Shown: in pieces, positions 44,601-54,204 of the stretch
Layout of the letters: each line of letters begins with the position of its first letter
How positions within the stretch are numbered: position 1 is the stretch's first letter
Assembly: GCA_937907165.1 (NCBI GenBank)
Contig: CALCUH010000214.1
Location: 3,231 to 67,230 of the forward strand
DNA: 64,000 nt
Source of the DNA: an uncultured Bacteroidales bacterium
GTDB taxonomy: Bacteria > Bacteroidota > Bacteroidia > Bacteroidales > Paludibacteraceae
Direction of reading: 5' to 3'
Notes under the pieces: model-generated
The model's database searches: none
The model's input: only the letters and a program-made list of their open reading frames with translations
Told to the model about the DNA's origin: nothing
Position numbers and translations under genes: made by a program

Positions 44601-47600
44601 TCGACAATGGAAAAGTTTGTGCGGGAAAAGAGATGACAATCAAGAGTAATGCCAACGATGGAAGAGAAGAAGTGAAAAAAGTATACACATGGTATGAGGA
44701 TAAGACACAGCTCAAAGAAGAAAGCACTTCCGCATCTTTGAGGTATACTCCATCAAAAACTGGTGTGAATGCCAATGTCATCCGCCGGACCCAATATTAT
44801 GTCGAAGAGAACGGATCAAGCGCATTGTGTTACACATCATACGACACGATAACCGTCAAAACATTCGCAAAACCTCAAGCAGGAACTATTGCGACCGACG
44901 AGAAGAGCATCTGTTTCGGAGAGAAAACAACCATTCAGATTCCAACAGTAACCGAAGGAACGGGCAAGGGGTATAGTTATAAACTCTATAGACACGATCC
45001 GAAGGAAGGGACAACCCAATGGATCGCATCGGGACTTTCGACCGATACGAAGAAGACGGCAACCGATTCACTGCCGAATTCGGGCAGTTACTCATATCTG
45101 TTGGCGGTACAGGATAACGGATGCTCGAACAGCCTCTATCTTGACAGCATGACCGCAAAAGAGAGTCGCATCGCCACAGTCAGCGTGGACGAGAATTACA
45201 AATTCTCGCTGACTCAAAGCGTAATATTCATCGAAGAGAGCGACGTTGAAGAAGGGAAAGGCAAGGATTTGGTACTGAAGTCAAGCGAGATAGACAAGAG
45301 CCTTGAAGCGAAAGATCTGAAGAGTTGCGAACTTGTCTATAAGAAAAACGGATTTGGCTCTGACACGGTAACGTACCAAAAGGGAACAGGCTTCACCATA
45401 AAAATATATGCGGCGGATTTCGACACTGACGGAGCGTTGGCAATCGCAGTGACCAGAGGTTCCGCAAAGTGTACGTACACGGCAACCGCTAACTTGGTAT
45501 ACAGCAAAGGATTCAGCGCCCAGCCATTAGTGAAATGTGAGGAAAGCGAAAGCGAAAGCCTCGTAGAGGGATGTGGTGGTGACTCAGTGCATCTCGCCAT
45601 AGACACGGACAACCTCCCTTCTTACAACGGTGATGGGATGGAAAAGGATAAAATCAAGTACCAATGGTTCAAGATGACGGGGGCGAGTACAGTGCAGCTT
45701 AACAGCGCCACTAAAAGTACGATTGCCGTGGCAATCGCCGACTCTGTATCTTATCGATGTCTTTTGACTTATGATGCTGAAGGGACAGGTAAAAATCTGA
45801 AAAAGGTTTATTCAACGATCTATAACGTCAAGCCTATCAAGATTGCGGAAATGAGCAATATCTATTTCGGTCAGAACGGCATCTTCACCAAACATGTATG
45901 CACAGGCACGAGCAAGGATATCACGCTCGACGCAGATGTGAAGGCAAATCAGGACACAAGGTTGACCTGGCAATATAGTAAAGACGGTAAAGACTGGAAG
46001 GATTCATTATCGGACAATGGTGACGTGGTTAAGGGGGCTACAACAGCCAATTGTCAAGTGAACACTAGCATGTTCGCGGGCATGAATGTCGTCTATTTCA
46101 GACTGAAAGTGAAAAATACGATTTGTGACAAGGAAGCTTACAGCGGCAACACGATCGTGCTGAGAATGGACGAGAACCCTACAATGGACAGGACAAAGGT
46201 GAGAATGGACGGAACAGGAGTCATCTATGACGGCATGACCTCCATCTCATTCTATAACTATAGGGACGGAGGTTATAAATATAGCTGGAGTTACGGTGCG
46301 GACGAGACCTTCACCCAAACGACCCTTTACACGATTGAAAAGGCAGACGGATTCGAAGCAGGCAAGGACACGGTCTATGTCTTCAAAGAGAGCGAAACAG
46401 GTTGTGTGAGCGATACAATCGCCTTGCCTTTCACTCTTTATAATAGATTGAGCGCCGCTTTAGTAACCTCATATAACACGGATGCCGTATGTCCAGACGC
46501 CAAGAACATAGATTTGGGTCTATTGTCAATTGAAGGCGGGACAAACAATCTTAGTGATTACCATATCGAATGGCAATATAAGACGGAAGGCATGTCCGAT
46601 TTTGATGTGGTTATGGCAAATGGAATACAACCATTCAAATATGATTTGTTAAATCCCACGGAAATGGGCACCACAGCACGCGCCTCTATTGTATTAAAAG
46701 AAATAACGGAGACAGTCTCCATCCGTGCCATCATCAAGTGCGACAACTATCCGGGAAGCAACCTCATCATGTCACCTATCAAAATCAATGCGGTACCAAA
46801 ACTGAGCAGGAGTTGGATCAACTCATCAGATGAGGTTCTTTGCTATGACGATTATTTCATCCATAATGACGGAGTGCCATGTAGCGGAGGAACGGGTGCC
46901 TATCAATATATCTGGCAGAAGAGCGTCGACCATGAGAAATGGGAGAACCTGAATGTGGAGTCTCTATATCTATACAACAACCGCAAGAATGACACCACTA
47001 AACTCAAAACGACCACCTATTTCAGACGAATCACACAAGACAAGAACTGTCCAACGATGAGGGATACGAGCGCAGAGAAAGCGGTCATCGTAATGCCAAA
47101 ATTGACCATGCCGGAACAGGCGGTTAACTATTACGGCACGATAATCAGCGGAGATGAGGTTGTGCTGCAACCTAACTTCGACGAGTATGATTACGTATGG
47201 TCCAAAGATACGTCATCCCATGGAACGGACTTGGACACCACCAGCGGCGACTTGAACTACGGACGATATGTAACCGAACCATTGTATGAGGAGACCCGTT
47301 ATCTGGTGAAACTGAGATACCAGAACACTCCGTATTGCGAAAGCGAATGGGACACACTGACCATAAAGGTGATAGACATCCAACAAACGCACCTGTACTT
47401 TGAGGAGCAACAGCGGAATGCGGACAAATATAACTTGGATGGTAAATATTGGATATGCAACGGCGGCACTGTCGGAAACATCAGAACCAACGGATCGAAC
47501 GGAAGCACCAGACACCAATGGTTGTATGGCGTGAACGGAGCGAATCTGAAGAAGGTTTTCCATGAGGACGGATCGGCAGCCAACGAAGAATACTTGAATG

Positions 47601-50600
47601 TCGAGGAGTGCACGAACGTGGTGTTCGACTTGAAGAATAACAGCACCACCGCACCAGCGGACAGATATGTGGCATTCTGCCGTGTGGACACGTTTATCGT
47701 GGGTGGCAGAAATAAAGCGATAGCGAGCGACACCATCAAGGTATATATCGTTCCTACACTTGAATTGAGCGAGGACGTATGGAATATGAGCGATAGCCTT
47801 GCAGGATTATTGAGCACCGGGAAAAACATATATTGCAATGGCGATCCGGCAGAATCGGTCAATAGAAGCGTGAGCGAATATGTGGCTGATTTCTGGCTGT
47901 CCGATAAATTCACCGCAAGGATGTATGACCCTAAGCGTAGCACCGACAGCCTCAAACTATATTGGCAATATAAGTCAGTCGACGACAAAGACTGGACCAT
48001 AGCCAAAACCACAGACGTGCAAACCTACTTCGCCGACAACAAATTTGATTTAGGTAATTATGTTGAGAATCCGAGTGGCACCTATATGGTGAGAAGCGCA
48101 TTGGAGGACGGCTGCTCAAGCGTCTATTCGAACATGGTTAGAATGGGCTGGAGCGATGTGAAGGCTGACAGCACAGCGACGAAAGTCTATGTCGAATTGC
48201 CGAACGGCGATGTCATAAAGGACGGCTTCGAGTTGGGAGACAGCGTCACCGTGCTCTGCGGAAACAACGAATATCCATGCTATTGGTTTATGGACGGCAA
48301 ATGCACCGACACGCTCGCGGCGAACAGCAGAACCTGCTCGTTCAAAATCGACGGATACATCCTCGACACGTTGGCTAACCGCCAAAGCGTATATCTCAAG
48401 AGATACGACGACATCAATGGCTGCATGAGCAGTAAAACCGAGGTGCCAATCGGCAGCATCGGCAAGAGTAACGGAGGAAAGATAGGTTCATCGCAGGTAA
48501 TCTGCCATGGAGATAAGTTCGGTGGTCTGTTTAACGTGACAGAGGCGAGAAGTACCGTCCTCTATCCTGAGGACAAGGTGATGAAGGTCGAATACAGTTG
48601 GCAGTACACGACCAACAGCAATATGAGCGGTTGGATCAAGGTGAACAACGTCCATACGACGGACCTCTCAAGCGAAAAGGTCGACAGCATCATCTCCATA
48701 TTGAACAAGCCGGAATATTGGTTCAGAAGGGTGGCGACCAACGAGAAGGGTCGTTCAACCTACAGCGACACGGTGAAACTCAGCTATTACAACGAGCTAG
48801 TGGCAGGTGAGGTGACCCTTGCCAGCGTGAAGACTTCTTATTGTGAAGGCGACGAATTGCCATATATCAGAACTACCCAACCGACCGAAGGTCATACATA
48901 TAACGACGACTACGGACTTAGGTGGCAGATCAGTCTGAACGACGGAGAATATCAAGACCTGAAGATTTCGGCTCTCGACTCTTTCAACCTCAGATGGCTG
49001 ACCCTCGACACCTTGGATAGAACAAAAAACAACGTCTTGTCCATCAGATGTCTCTATAGCGATTTGTGCCAGGAGAAAGCGAGCAACGATGTTCAAATCA
49101 CGCTCTACCGCATCAACACCGCACCTGAGATTTATGAGGATAACGAATGTATGGCTGATACGGTGACGGTGAAGATAAAGCCAGAAAAGGTGGAAAAAAG
49201 TTACACATGGTTGGCTTATGACGGCGAAGGTGTGGTCAATTGGAGTTGGCAAGATATAGACTCTAAGAAACTCTACCGTTCTTCGGAGGCAGAGTTGATG
49301 ATCGACGAATACGGATTGTATTCGGTAGATCTCGCGACAGGTTGCAAAAGCGAGGAAATACACTTCAACATCGACTCGATGCCAGAACTGGTTCAATCGG
49401 GCATCGTCGCCCCAAGCCTCGTCTGCTATGATACGCAAGTAAAGATCGTCGGTGGAGAAGTGAGCGGTGGAACAGGCGACAAGAGTTTCCAATGGCAGTA
49501 TTCTTACGAAGGAACCGATTGGGTGAATGACCCGACCGGAATCTCAGCGGATTATATGAGCAGTGAGATGCGTCTGGGCAGATATTTCAGAAGAATCGTT
49601 TCGGATAAATGTAGCAGCGATACCAGCGATAGCGTTTGGATTGACGTCACCAAGAAATTGGAGATCAGCAGGTCCGATTTAGTGATAAAGGACCACAAAT
49701 GTCCATTGAGGGACATCATGATATCCTTAAACGATGACATAGCCGCGACGATGACGGAAAACGATAGCTGGAGACTATATCACGGGGAAACATGCACAAG
49801 CTTGATCACTTCAAAGAGACTATCTGACTTCATGACAGGATTCGAAGAAGAACAAAGAGACCTGATCTTAGTGCACCACTATGAAGTGGATGACCTGGCG
49901 TGCGAAAGCGAAAGAATCTCTTTGACCATCTATAATTCACCGAAGGTGATAGAGAACAGTATCAGTTGCGATAACCAAAACCCATGCAACGGCACCTTCG
50001 TGAAGGTGAAGGATGAGAGCTTGTCCGTTAACACAGATGAGCAGAAAGCGATAGAGGATATGTTAACCATCAAATGGTTCATCAGCGCCGATGGCGAGCA
50101 ATGGACAGAACAATTGCTCCAAAACTCAAAGGATTTGGAGGTGAAAGTTAAGGACACGATGTATATCAGAAGAGTCGTGAATAACGGTTGCGACAACGAC
50201 ACGAGCAACACCGTCCTCATCATTGGCACGAAAGTGAACGATTACGATTATCTGAACGCATTGTCGTTGAAGATTGTCTCAACAATGGCTGACAGCAGCG
50301 TGAAGATGGAGATCAACGGTTCGAAGACATTCGACGAATCTTACTATTTCTATGGTGACGGAGAGTTGCCGACGGTAAGCTCGAACGAAATCATATTGCC
50401 TTATAAGGCAAACGCATATAAGGATAGTCTTTTGCAACTGATAGCCATCAGCGATGTATGTGTGAGCCAATATGAGGTGACTCCACTGCGTGGCGGCAAC
50501 ATCTCATTCGACGGCGACACATTGCTTTGCGGTGGAGCGGACATCCCTGCCATCGTCGCGACCGACATCGAGGGAGGTCACGGCAATTACACATATCAAT

Positions 50601-52003
50601 GGCAGTATAAGAACCAATATACAAGCGACTTCATCAACATCAACGACGCGACCGGGAAAGAATACACCCCTCAAGCGGTCAATGTGAGGACCACTTATCG
50701 AAGAGTGACAACAGACGGCGAGTATGTCTCTCTAAGCAACCCGATAGAAATAGATATCCGTCCATTGCCTATCGTCAAAGGCATATGCGTATCGCTTGCC
50801 GATAGCATATTGGATAGTATGTCTCTAAAGCATAGTCAAGCCGGTGTCGACAAACTGCCGATGTTACAGATGTCGTTAACAGACAGCATATTCAATGTCG
50901 AAACGGTTATCTGGCAAAAGAGTTATGACGGAGCCGAGTGGCAGAATGTCGAAGTGATGGAGAGCGACAGTAGTAACAACTACCAGATGTCGATAGAAGA
51001 CACCACGAGCGTGGTTTATTATAGAGCCATCGGTCTGAGTTTGTGCGGAGCGGACACGAGCCGCAGTTTCAGAGTGAGCACGCTTTACGCTTCGTTCATC
51101 ATGGATGAGGAACTGGTTCTGCTCGACACGATATGCAAGGGAGGTCGTTATGTGGAAATCGACTATAAGAACAACCGCCCAGAGGTATATGAGTATTCAT
51201 ATCGAGCTATCGATTATGAGGGAACTGGCATATGTGGTATCAGTGGATTCATTTTATACGACGATACGACAAGAATCAGTGAAGGGGCGAGATTCTATGA
51301 ACCAGAACATTCGTTCGACGTTGAAATAACACGTTATGTCAAGACGACAGGCGCAAGCAGTACGAAAATGGTTCACTTCGTAGTTGAAGAGTTAAGCGCA
51401 GACTTCTCCTTTACCGTTGATGGCGTCGAGACCCACCAGAGCGGAGGCGAGAAGGCGAGCGTGAGAATCAACCAAGGTAGCCATATCGTTTTCACACCTA
51501 ACACGCAAAGAAGCGACGTGACCTATAAATGGCGACTTATCGAACCTCTTAACTCCGATTATTTCGAAGGATACGGAGGATCGGAAGGACGTGAAGGTCT
51601 TGTCAGCTATAATATGTCGCCGGAATGTTACTATTATAATCCGATAAACTATAATGTGAAATTGGAAGTGACGGACGGACGCTGCAGCGCTACTGTTGTC
51701 GACCAATCCATGTATATCGACATGGCGACATTCCGCGCCTTGAACCTGACGACCATGTTTGTCGACAGCGAGAGTAAGGAAAACCAGAAATTCCGATTTA
51801 CTAATTTGACTGTTTATCCAACCCCTTGTTCAGATTGGTTGCACATTTCACCAGCTGGTAAGAATGTGACATTATTTGATGTTGACGGGTCAAAACTCTA
51901 TGAGGAGTTTGGACCTGTGGACATCATCGATATGCGAAACTATGTTTCTGGAGTATATTTCTTGAGTGTGAATGGAATTATTTTCAAAGTCTTGAAGCAG
52001 TAG
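41609..52003 (+). CDS. Giant multidomain surface/secreted protein (3464 aa), probable adhesin
   Basis: The single 10.4-kb frame starts with a signal peptide (MKAYKIIIALIIAFFGITIS). It is built of many diverged Ig/PKD-like modules with the pattern C.G(D)...GG.G.Y.Y.WQ.S.DG..W......, then TTYFRR or YR. Examples are YEWKYSIDGKSWTIIEGQND (about residue 745), LTWQYSKDGKDWKDS, GGTGDKSFQWQYSYEGTDWV and GGHGNYTYQWQYKNQYTS. Cysteines recur near module starts. The last 75 residues (LTVYPTPCSDWLHISPAGKN, SGVYFLSVNGIIFKVLKQ) form a typical type A Por-secretion sorting domain, so a type IX system would export it. A first C-terminal disulfide or enzyme motif is not seen. It follows the traO and lipoprotein genes and may mediate contact between mating cells or with host tissue (inference). 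Confidence 0.85.
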   Translation: MKAYKIIIALIIAFFGITISVYADCRGSEDDPCIDYIKADREEGRITCPVLNENEDIADPVRTLLLDQNKKEYVDGVNLNEKILLKREEMKVFVKGKMYKTAFFGIKRDKKRYSINYTATDILYYYWNNSTTKNQFKTHDGKDFSNERKEKKIYTLSATEDSLVVGDLKKEGYNENRSVNYLHIYYVVKFEEKPAGEGENRKYYLRTQEVTISFYKCEGGKIAIDMLNNPRIGEFGQDVFGVYGTDGELPINIKSESVPTLWENIAQKTLWQVRNVNSDNDYREVGNYSRKAEDEKYGMSYQYRTSQLNTGKVKIGDEYDIRRLNYKSDIVNCPSNTVRVKIMPKVFLPSFENEIDTLLCGKAEKTNDPNECFIVYGKKVEIEEPYDTTTYGVQYQWEYKIGNQSWRELPYAASKTKEPSEGELLNYSNQDDYGYENLYLKREQFKKGVNYKFRQKVILNKFNGIVVYANESDENSVVKVRMFDNLFKEDFYLTPMQPICQGTVSNANVEVQFLNTKPSNNYNYFRSGTTEGFKISYDLQNTENAGQIIGTHVNEQVELTAEGNIPVIVTISDACADTIKLFDTVRMKPTPVFNAQHIVGMNCSTVMQNGQTVIMVAKGQTNAQIKMSNLDSAFTKSTYYVAVGSTTETGNIEYGKKQMIDKNNGFMIPAGQGTYVRFTKETNGCESEPVVCALRFCDAWNNSIGIGTGKSDKIRICWEEGNPEILNKTLSGAYGKTTYSYEWKYSIDGKSWTIIEGQNDETLTANVIQPKNNVYYILREVTSTMGTTQTLSASNKVEVRYYNKPQAKITANGKTQSIFICYGDTVTLDIQDTMYVADEGAQMEYGLCYRDENNKYIMLDNWSRTPQFTRHNLNKDTTLYGAIRMCGDTIYTEGIKISVGPQLDDFPVTYGICKIKGDSVKVSLPTMTGNTYNFIYNGKVYGDKISSIYVKLPQTGDASYKVMVTNGNCATTVNKTLAATDMLDSPVKYPLVIESGEIDNGKVCAGKEMTIKSNANDGREEVKKVYTWYEDKTQLKEESTSASLRYTPSKTGVNANVIRRTQYYVEENGSSALCYTSYDTITVKTFAKPQAGTIATDEKSICFGEKTTIQIPTVTEGTGKGYSYKLYRHDPKEGTTQWIASGLSTDTKKTATDSLPNSGSYSYLLAVQDNGCSNSLYLDSMTAKESRIATVSVDENYKFSLTQSVIFIEESDVEEGKGKDLVLKSSEIDKSLEAKDLKSCELVYKKNGFGSDTVTYQKGTGFTIKIYAADFDTDGALAIAVTRGSAKCTYTATANLVYSKGFSAQPLVKCEESESESLVEGCGGDSVHLAIDTDNLPSYNGDGMEKDKIKYQWFKMTGASTVQLNSATKSTIAVAIADSVSYRCLLTYDAEGTGKNLKKVYSTIYNVKPIKIAEMSNIYFGQNGIFTKHVCTGTSKDITLDADVKANQDTRLTWQYSKDGKDWKDSLSDNGDVVKGATTANCQVNTSMFAGMNVVYFRLKVKNTICDKEAYSGNTIVLRMDENPTMDRTKVRMDGTGVIYDGMTSISFYNYRDGGYKYSWSYGADETFTQTTLYTIEKADGFEAGKDTVYVFKESETGCVSDTIALPFTLYNRLSAALVTSYNTDAVCPDAKNIDLGLLSIEGGTNNLSDYHIEWQYKTEGMSDFDVVMANGIQPFKYDLLNPTEMGTTARASIVLKEITETVSIRAIIKCDNYPGSNLIMSPIKINAVPKLSRSWINSSDEVLCYDDYFIHNDGVPCSGGTGAYQYIWQKSVDHEKWENLNVESLYLYNNRKNDTTKLKTTTYFRRITQDKNCPTMRDTSAEKAVIVMPKLTMPEQAVNYYGTIISGDEVVLQPNFDEYDYVWSKDTSSHGTDLDTTSGDLNYGRYVTEPLYEETRYLVKLRYQNTPYCESEWDTLTIKVIDIQQTHLYFEEQQRNADKYNLDGKYWICNGGTVGNIRTNGSNGSTRHQWLYGVNGANLKKVFHEDGSAANEEYLNVEECTNVVFDLKNNSTTAPADRYVAFCRVDTFIVGGRNKAIASDTIKVYIVPTLELSEDVWNMSDSLAGLLSTGKNIYCNGDPAESVNRSVSEYVADFWLSDKFTARMYDPKRSTDSLKLYWQYKSVDDKDWTIAKTTDVQTYFADNKFDLGNYVENPSGTYMVRSALEDGCSSVYSNMVRMGWSDVKADSTATKVYVELPNGDVIKDGFELGDSVTVLCGNNEYPCYWFMDGKCTDTLAANSRTCSFKIDGYILDTLANRQSVYLKRYDDINGCMSSKTEVPIGSIGKSNGGKIGSSQVICHGDKFGGLFNVTEARSTVLYPEDKVMKVEYSWQYTTNSNMSGWIKVNNVHTTDLSSEKVDSIISILNKPEYWFRRVATNEKGRSTYSDTVKLSYYNELVAGEVTLASVKTSYCEGDELPYIRTTQPTEGHTYNDDYGLRWQISLNDGEYQDLKISALDSFNLRWLTLDTLDRTKNNVLSIRCLYSDLCQEKASNDVQITLYRINTAPEIYEDNECMADTVTVKIKPEKVEKSYTWLAYDGEGVVNWSWQDIDSKKLYRSSEAELMIDEYGLYSVDLATGCKSEEIHFNIDSMPELVQSGIVAPSLVCYDTQVKIVGGEVSGGTGDKSFQWQYSYEGTDWVNDPTGISADYMSSEMRLGRYFRRIVSDKCSSDTSDSVWIDVTKKLEISRSDLVIKDHKCPLRDIMISLNDDIAATMTENDSWRLYHGETCTSLITSKRLSDFMTGFEEEQRDLILVHHYEVDDLACESERISLTIYNSPKVIENSISCDNQNPCNGTFVKVKDESLSVNTDEQKAIEDMLTIKWFISADGEQWTEQLLQNSKDLEVKVKDTMYIRRVVNNGCDNDTSNTVLIIGTKVNDYDYLNALSLKIVSTMADSSVKMEINGSKTFDESYYFYGDGELPTVSSNEIILPYKANAYKDSLLQLIAISDVCVSQYEVTPLRGGNISFDGDTLLCGGADIPAIVATDIEGGHGNYTYQWQYKNQYTSDFININDATGKEYTPQAVNVRTTYRRVTTDGEYVSLSNPIEIDIRPLPIVKGICVSLADSILDSMSLKHSQAGVDKLPMLQMSLTDSIFNVETVIWQKSYDGAEWQNVEVMESDSSNNYQMSIEDTTSVVYYRAIGLSLCGADTSRSFRVSTLYASFIMDEELVLLDTICKGGRYVEIDYKNNRPEVYEYSYRAIDYEGTGICGISGFILYDDTTRISEGARFYEPEHSFDVEITRYVKTTGASSTKMVHFVVEELSADFSFTVDGVETHQSGGEKASVRINQGSHIVFTPNTQRSDVTYKWRLIEPLNSDYFEGYGGSEGREGLVSYNMSPECYYYNPINYNVKLEVTDGRCSATVVDQSMYIDMATFRALNLTTMFVDSESKENQKFRFTNLTVYPTPCSDWLHISPAGKNVTLFDVDGSKLYEEFGPVDIIDMRNYVSGVYFLSVNGIIFKVLKQ

Positions 52004-52071
52004 AGAACGCTTCTCTTTTTAGGTTTTGCCTGATGTTTCATCACGCAAATTCTGAAAAGAGAATTCCAATG

Positions 52072-52116
52072 AAAAGATGGCGCGTCAAAAGTGAAAACTT
52101 TGACCCGCCATCTTTT
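52072..52116 (+). terminator. Terminator after the giant gene
   Basis: AAAAGATGGCG pairs with CGCCATCTTTT and the stem continues inward (GTCAAA/TTTGAC) past a C-C mismatch. The 3' arm ends in TTTT. It lies about 70 bases after the stop. Confidence 0.8.
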
Positions 52117-52118
52117 CA

Positions 52119-52140
52119 TTATGTGCGGCGGTCAAACATG
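52119..52140 (+). repeat. Left copy of a distant inverted repeat flanking ssb
   Basis: The reverse complement matches 53165-53186 at 19 of 22 positions. Next to it, TTTGCGACTATGA (reverse strand, near 52160) and TTTGCGATTATGA (53154-53166) also match. The region between them is longer on this side. Confidence 0.5.
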
Positions 52141-52171
52141 AAAAACCATGTAGGGTTTCATAGTCGCAAAA

Positions 52172-52197
52172 AAAAGGACGACCGAAGTCGCCCTTTT
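52172..52197. terminator. Bidirectional terminator between the giant gene and ssb
   Basis: AAAAGG-CGAC and GTCG-CCTTTT pair around a CGAA loop with one internal mismatch. A-rich on the left and T-rich on the right, it can also end the leftward ssb gene whose stop is at 52214. Confidence 0.75.
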
Positions 52198-52213
52198 GAT
52201 TTAGTCATAAAGC

Positions 52214-52597
52214 CTATTTTGATTTTTTTGTAGGCTTTTTCGGTTTTGCAACAGTTTGTGTTTCTTCTTGATCGGGTGTCGGGTAGAAGTTAGTCGCAAT
52301 GAACATAACCCTATTATGTTTGACACCTTGTTCATCAACCCATTCTTCTGGTTTGAAAAAGCCTTCAACCGTTAATAGAGTGCCCTTGGTAAGAGTTTCG
52401 AAGGATTGTGCTTTTTCGTTTTTACGCCATGCTTCAACATTAAAGAATGCCGAGATGCGATTAGAGGTTTCACCTGCTGACTCTGTGCGAGAGATGATGA
52501 GAGAAAATCTTGCAACACTTGCGGTTGAGAAAGAGTGGATGTCTGCATCTTTTGCGATAAAACCTGACACTGCGAAATTGTTTTCAATCTTTTTCAT
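52214..52597 (-). CDS. ssb: Single-stranded DNA-binding protein (OB fold), copy 1
   Basis: From the ATG at 52597 (MKKIENNFAVSGFIAKDADI) the protein is 127 aa; the in-frame ATG at 52624 would add nine residues. It shows the SSB OB fold (ARFSLIISRTESAGETSNRI, then AFFNVEAWRKNEKA and LLTVEGFFKPEEWVDEQGVK). The tail is basic (KPKKPTKKSK) rather than the acidic DDIPF tip. That is unusual for a bacterial SSB and may mean it does not recruit the normal SSB partners. It would coat transferred or replicating single strands. Confidence 0.8.
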   Translation of the reverse strand: MKKIENNFAVSGFIAKDADIHSFSTASVARFSLIISRTESAGETSNRISAFFNVEAWRKNEKAQSFETLTKGTLLTVEGFFKPEEWVDEQGVKHNRVMFIATNFYPTPDQEETQTVAKPKKPTKKSK

Positions 52598-52779
52598 ATT
52601 AAAAAAATTTAAGAAGTTAAACATTAATTTTTACGATACAATTAAGAGAGTGACGGAGAAGGGTGACAAAGAGAATTGACAAAATACTCTTTTTAGAGAC
52701 TTCGACCCTAAAAAGGAAGATTTTGGCATAGAGCCTATTTGTTCAAGATTTATCGACCCTAAAACGGCATACTATCTTT

Positions 52780-53046
52780 GTATTCGAAAAAATATGTGGC
52801 TTCGACCTAATTTTTGAAAAAGGGAAGAAAACAGCGGTAATAAGGTTTGTAAAAGATCCAGCATATCGTGTGGGTTTCAGCAAGTGGATTTTCGATTGAT
52901 GTGACTATGCTGAGTCGAAAGTGAATCCCGCATTGAGGCTTTATGTGACTAAAGATGGCGTATGAAAAAGCGTTGAGAAACACCAAAGGCGCTCAAAGGT
53001 TGAAATGCTCAAAACAGAAGTGTTGAATCTGAACCTTATGTCATAA
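52780..53046 (+). pseudogene. Possible gene fossil with two in-frame TGA codons
   Basis: The frame reads VFEKICGFDLIFEKGKKTAV, then IRFVKDPAYRVGFSKWIFD, TGA (52897), CDYAESKVNPALRLYVTKDG, V, TGA (52963), and about 26 more codons to TAA at 53046. It has no ATG start. A TATCTTTG box lies at 52773-52780. The even spacing of protein-like sequence suggests a decayed gene. The rest of 52625-53286 is non-coding, AT-rich and holds the short repeat CGACCCTAAAA twice (52707, 52754). Confidence 0.3.
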
Positions 53047-53164
53047 TAGAGTCATGTTTGCGTCCTATTTTCCAATCAAGAAGATTATAATAAACGAGAC
53101 AGAAAAATGCCGAAAAGCAAGATTATATGACTAAAAAGGGTGGCATCGGCGTCTTTGCGATTAT

Positions 53165-53186
53165 GATGTTTGGTCGCCGCACATAA
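53165..53186 (-). repeat. Right copy of the distant inverted repeat flanking ssb
   Basis: GATGTTTGGTCGCCGCACATAA is inverted relative to 52119-52140 (19 of 22 positions). Together they bracket the ssb gene and the decayed ORF, so the segment may have moved or flipped as a unit. Confidence 0.5.
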
Positions 53187-53286
53187 ACAAGTGTAAATAA
53201 TTGTAAATGAACGTAATAAACATATATTTTATTTGCTAAAATCAGTTTTTTTTTGTAAATTTATAGCATAAAAACATGATAGATAT

Positions 53287-54204
53287 ATGAGTTTGACGGT
53301 AAAAGAAATATTGACCCTGAGTTGCCTTAATGGGGTAGGGGCGAAAACGATATTTAAAGTCGCATCGCAAGCGGGGGAGAACCTTATCGGCAAGGTAAAG
53401 GAGTGCGGTTTAAAAGTGTCTGAAAATGGCTTAAAAGTGCCTTGTGACATGAATCATCTGGATGATGCGCAAAAGAAGGCAGAGATGATTATGAAGAATT
53501 GTGCTTCTTACGGTATAGGCATAATCTCTTATTATGACGATCAATATCCAGACAAGTTGAGAATGACCATTGACCAAGACGGTAAGCAATGCCCACCAGC
53601 CTTGATATACTATAAAGGGGATGTTTCATTATTGAAGAAAAAGGCTCTTACTGTAATTGGAACACGAAACCCGAATGATGATGGTAAAAAGGCAGCGAGA
53701 TACCTGTCTAAATCGTTTAGTGAGGCAGGATTAGTTATAGTTTCCGGGTTAGCAATTGGGTGTGACAGTGAAGGACATAAGGGTGCGATTGATGCACACG
53801 CATCGACAATCGCTGTTATGGCTGGTGGACTTGACTCTATCTATCCGAAAGAGAACGAAGGATTGGCGCAAGAGATAATAGATAATGGTGGATTGCTGAT
53901 ATCAGAATATGCGCCATTAAATAAGGTGAATAAATTCACACTGGTTGATCGTGATCGTTTACAGGCGGCGTTGGCAGACGCAACACTTGTTATTCAAGCT
54001 GGTGTCAAAAGCGGAACCATGCACGCCGCAAAGACGACATTAAAAGCAAAAAAACCTTTGTTTGTAACATACTATAATAATGAAGCGACGAGGAATAATG
54101 AGGTATGTTCAGGTAATGAATATCTCATGACAATGGGTGCCAAATATCTCAAGGGTAATGATGATTTAAAAAAAATAGCTGATAACATTTTGAACCATGA
54201 GTAA
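53287..54204 (+). CDS. DprA-like DNA-processing protein
   Basis: The 305-aa protein starts with a helix-hairpin-helix-like region (LTLSCLNGVGAKTIFKVASQ). The DprA Rossmann fold follows: PPALIYYKGDVSLLKKKALT, then VIGTRNPNDDGKKAA, VIVSGLAIGCDSEGHKGAID and LADATLVIQAGVKSGTMHAA. Chromosomal DprA loads RecA on incoming single strands in transformation. On a conjugative element it could protect or process entering single-stranded DNA. The stop overlaps the phosphoribosyltransferase start by 8 bases, so the two are translated together. No DprA C-terminal winged helix is seen. Confidence 0.88.
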   Translation: MSLTVKEILTLSCLNGVGAKTIFKVASQAGENLIGKVKECGLKVSENGLKVPCDMNHLDDAQKKAEMIMKNCASYGIGIISYYDDQYPDKLRMTIDQDGKQCPPALIYYKGDVSLLKKKALTVIGTRNPNDDGKKAARYLSKSFSEAGLVIVSGLAIGCDSEGHKGAIDAHASTIAVMAGGLDSIYPKENEGLAQEIIDNGGLLISEYAPLNKVNKFTLVDRDRLQAALADATLVIQAGVKSGTMHAAKTTLKAKKPLFVTYYNNEATRNNEVCSGNEYLMTMGAKYLKGNDDLKKIADNILNHE

